Below the pieces are notes generated by a model that was given only the letters and a program-made list of their open reading frames with translations, had not been told where the DNA came from and did not search any database. Positions 5,745-5,929 of a stretch of DNA of 5,929 nt are shown piece after piece. The first letter of the stretch is position 1. Each line of letters begins with the position of its first letter. Source of the DNA: Erythrobacter sp. UBA3075 (lineage in GTDB: Bacteria > Pseudomonadota > Alphaproteobacteria > Sphingomonadales > Sphingomonadaceae). A program made the translations under genes and the position numbers. Location of the stretch: NCBI GenBank assembly GCA_002367375.1, contig DFBR01000085.1:1-5929 (forward strand). The letters are read 5' to 3'.

Positions 5745-5929
5745 ACTGGCGTATCCTTCTCGTGTTCGACCTGCGTGCACGAAACACCCGCAGCCACGCG
5801 TTGTAAAGCCTCGTCCAGCGTCAATCGTGTCACAGGCACGCCCACAGGGAAGGCGGACAGCAGGCGCGACGGGAAGGCGGGGGACAAAACGACGAAGTGG
5901 CCGCGATCATCGCGCCTGCGAATCAGCCG
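5741..5929 (-). CDS. DinG-like ATP-dependent DNA helicase, C-terminal fragment (5' part outside window)
   Basis: Read from the right edge, 62 codons are visible before a TGA at 5743-5741. The first residues, RLIRRRDDRGHFVVLSPAFPSRLLSAFP, match the helicase motif VI region of the DinG/XPD-like superfamily 2 helicases (typically GRLIRR...DDRG followed by a hydrophobic VVVL strand and a basic, proline-rich end). Here R-x-x-R supplies the arginine finger for ATP hydrolysis, and the tail SAFPVGVPVTRLTLDEALQRV is a usual C-terminus for the family. DinG-type helicases unwind DNA 5' to 3', often with an iron-sulphur cluster in an arch domain that cannot be seen here. Walker motifs are also off the window, so the assignment rests on this short segment. 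The gene's stop is fused to the SixA-like gene's TTG start. Confidence 0.72.
   Translation of the reverse strand, partial: RLIRRRDDRGHFVVLSPAFPSRLLSAFPVGVPVTRLTLDEALQRVAAGVSCTQVEHEKDTPV

Noticed and set aside
1..5929. Hidden mobile element, CRISPR array, toxin-antitoxin or defence island
   Set aside because: No terminal inverted repeats, transposase motifs, spaced direct repeats or defence domains are visible, and composition and codon style are uniform across housekeeping genes.

Overview
The window reads as ordinary chromosomal DNA from a GC-rich alphaproteobacterium, most likely of the Sphingomonadales (Erythrobacteraceae/Sphingomonadaceae type). This rests on base composition, on the rpmF-plsX-fabH-ihfA-merR order, on the alphaproteobacterial character of the IhfA and MerR-type proteins, and on the SixA-like/helicase pair at the right end. 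The genus assignment is inference from remembered gene order and protein style; no search was run.

Left part (1-1901): the C-terminal end of an S24 (LexA/CI-type) peptidase-regulator runs in from the left edge and meets a reverse-strand SnoaL/NTF2-like protein at a shared CTAG, so both stop codons overlap. A 122-base divergent spacer separates this gene from a forward metallo-beta-lactamase-fold hydrolase of the YcbL/glyoxalase-II-like type. That gene converges on a reverse-strand four-helix MAPEG-family membrane protein.

Central part (1902-5197): a 206-base spacer carries a perfect 2 x 12 bp tandem repeat next to the MAPEG gene's ribosome binding site and a plausible promoter. It leads into a forward block: rpmF (ribosomal protein bL32), plsX (phosphate acyltransferase), fabH (ketoacyl-ACP synthase III), ihfA (integration host factor alpha) and a MerR-family regulator. 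plsX/fabH and ihfA/merR each overlap by ATGA, which suggests translational coupling. Functionally the block joins ribosome assembly, the first committed steps of phospholipid and fatty acid synthesis, and nucleoid architecture. This is a growth-linked cluster known from many proteobacteria.

Right part (5217-5929, reverse strand): the C-terminal end of a DinG-like ATP-dependent helicase is followed by a SixA-like histidine phosphatase that appears to start at TTG, with the start overlapping the helicase stop as TTGA.

I found no mobile element, CRISPR array, tRNA/rRNA, toxin-antitoxin or defence locus, and nothing that supports a new biological system. The second-look items are small: the tandem repeat at a translation start, overlapping stops, the TTG start, a cysteine-rich SnoaL-like protein and short palindromes in spacers.
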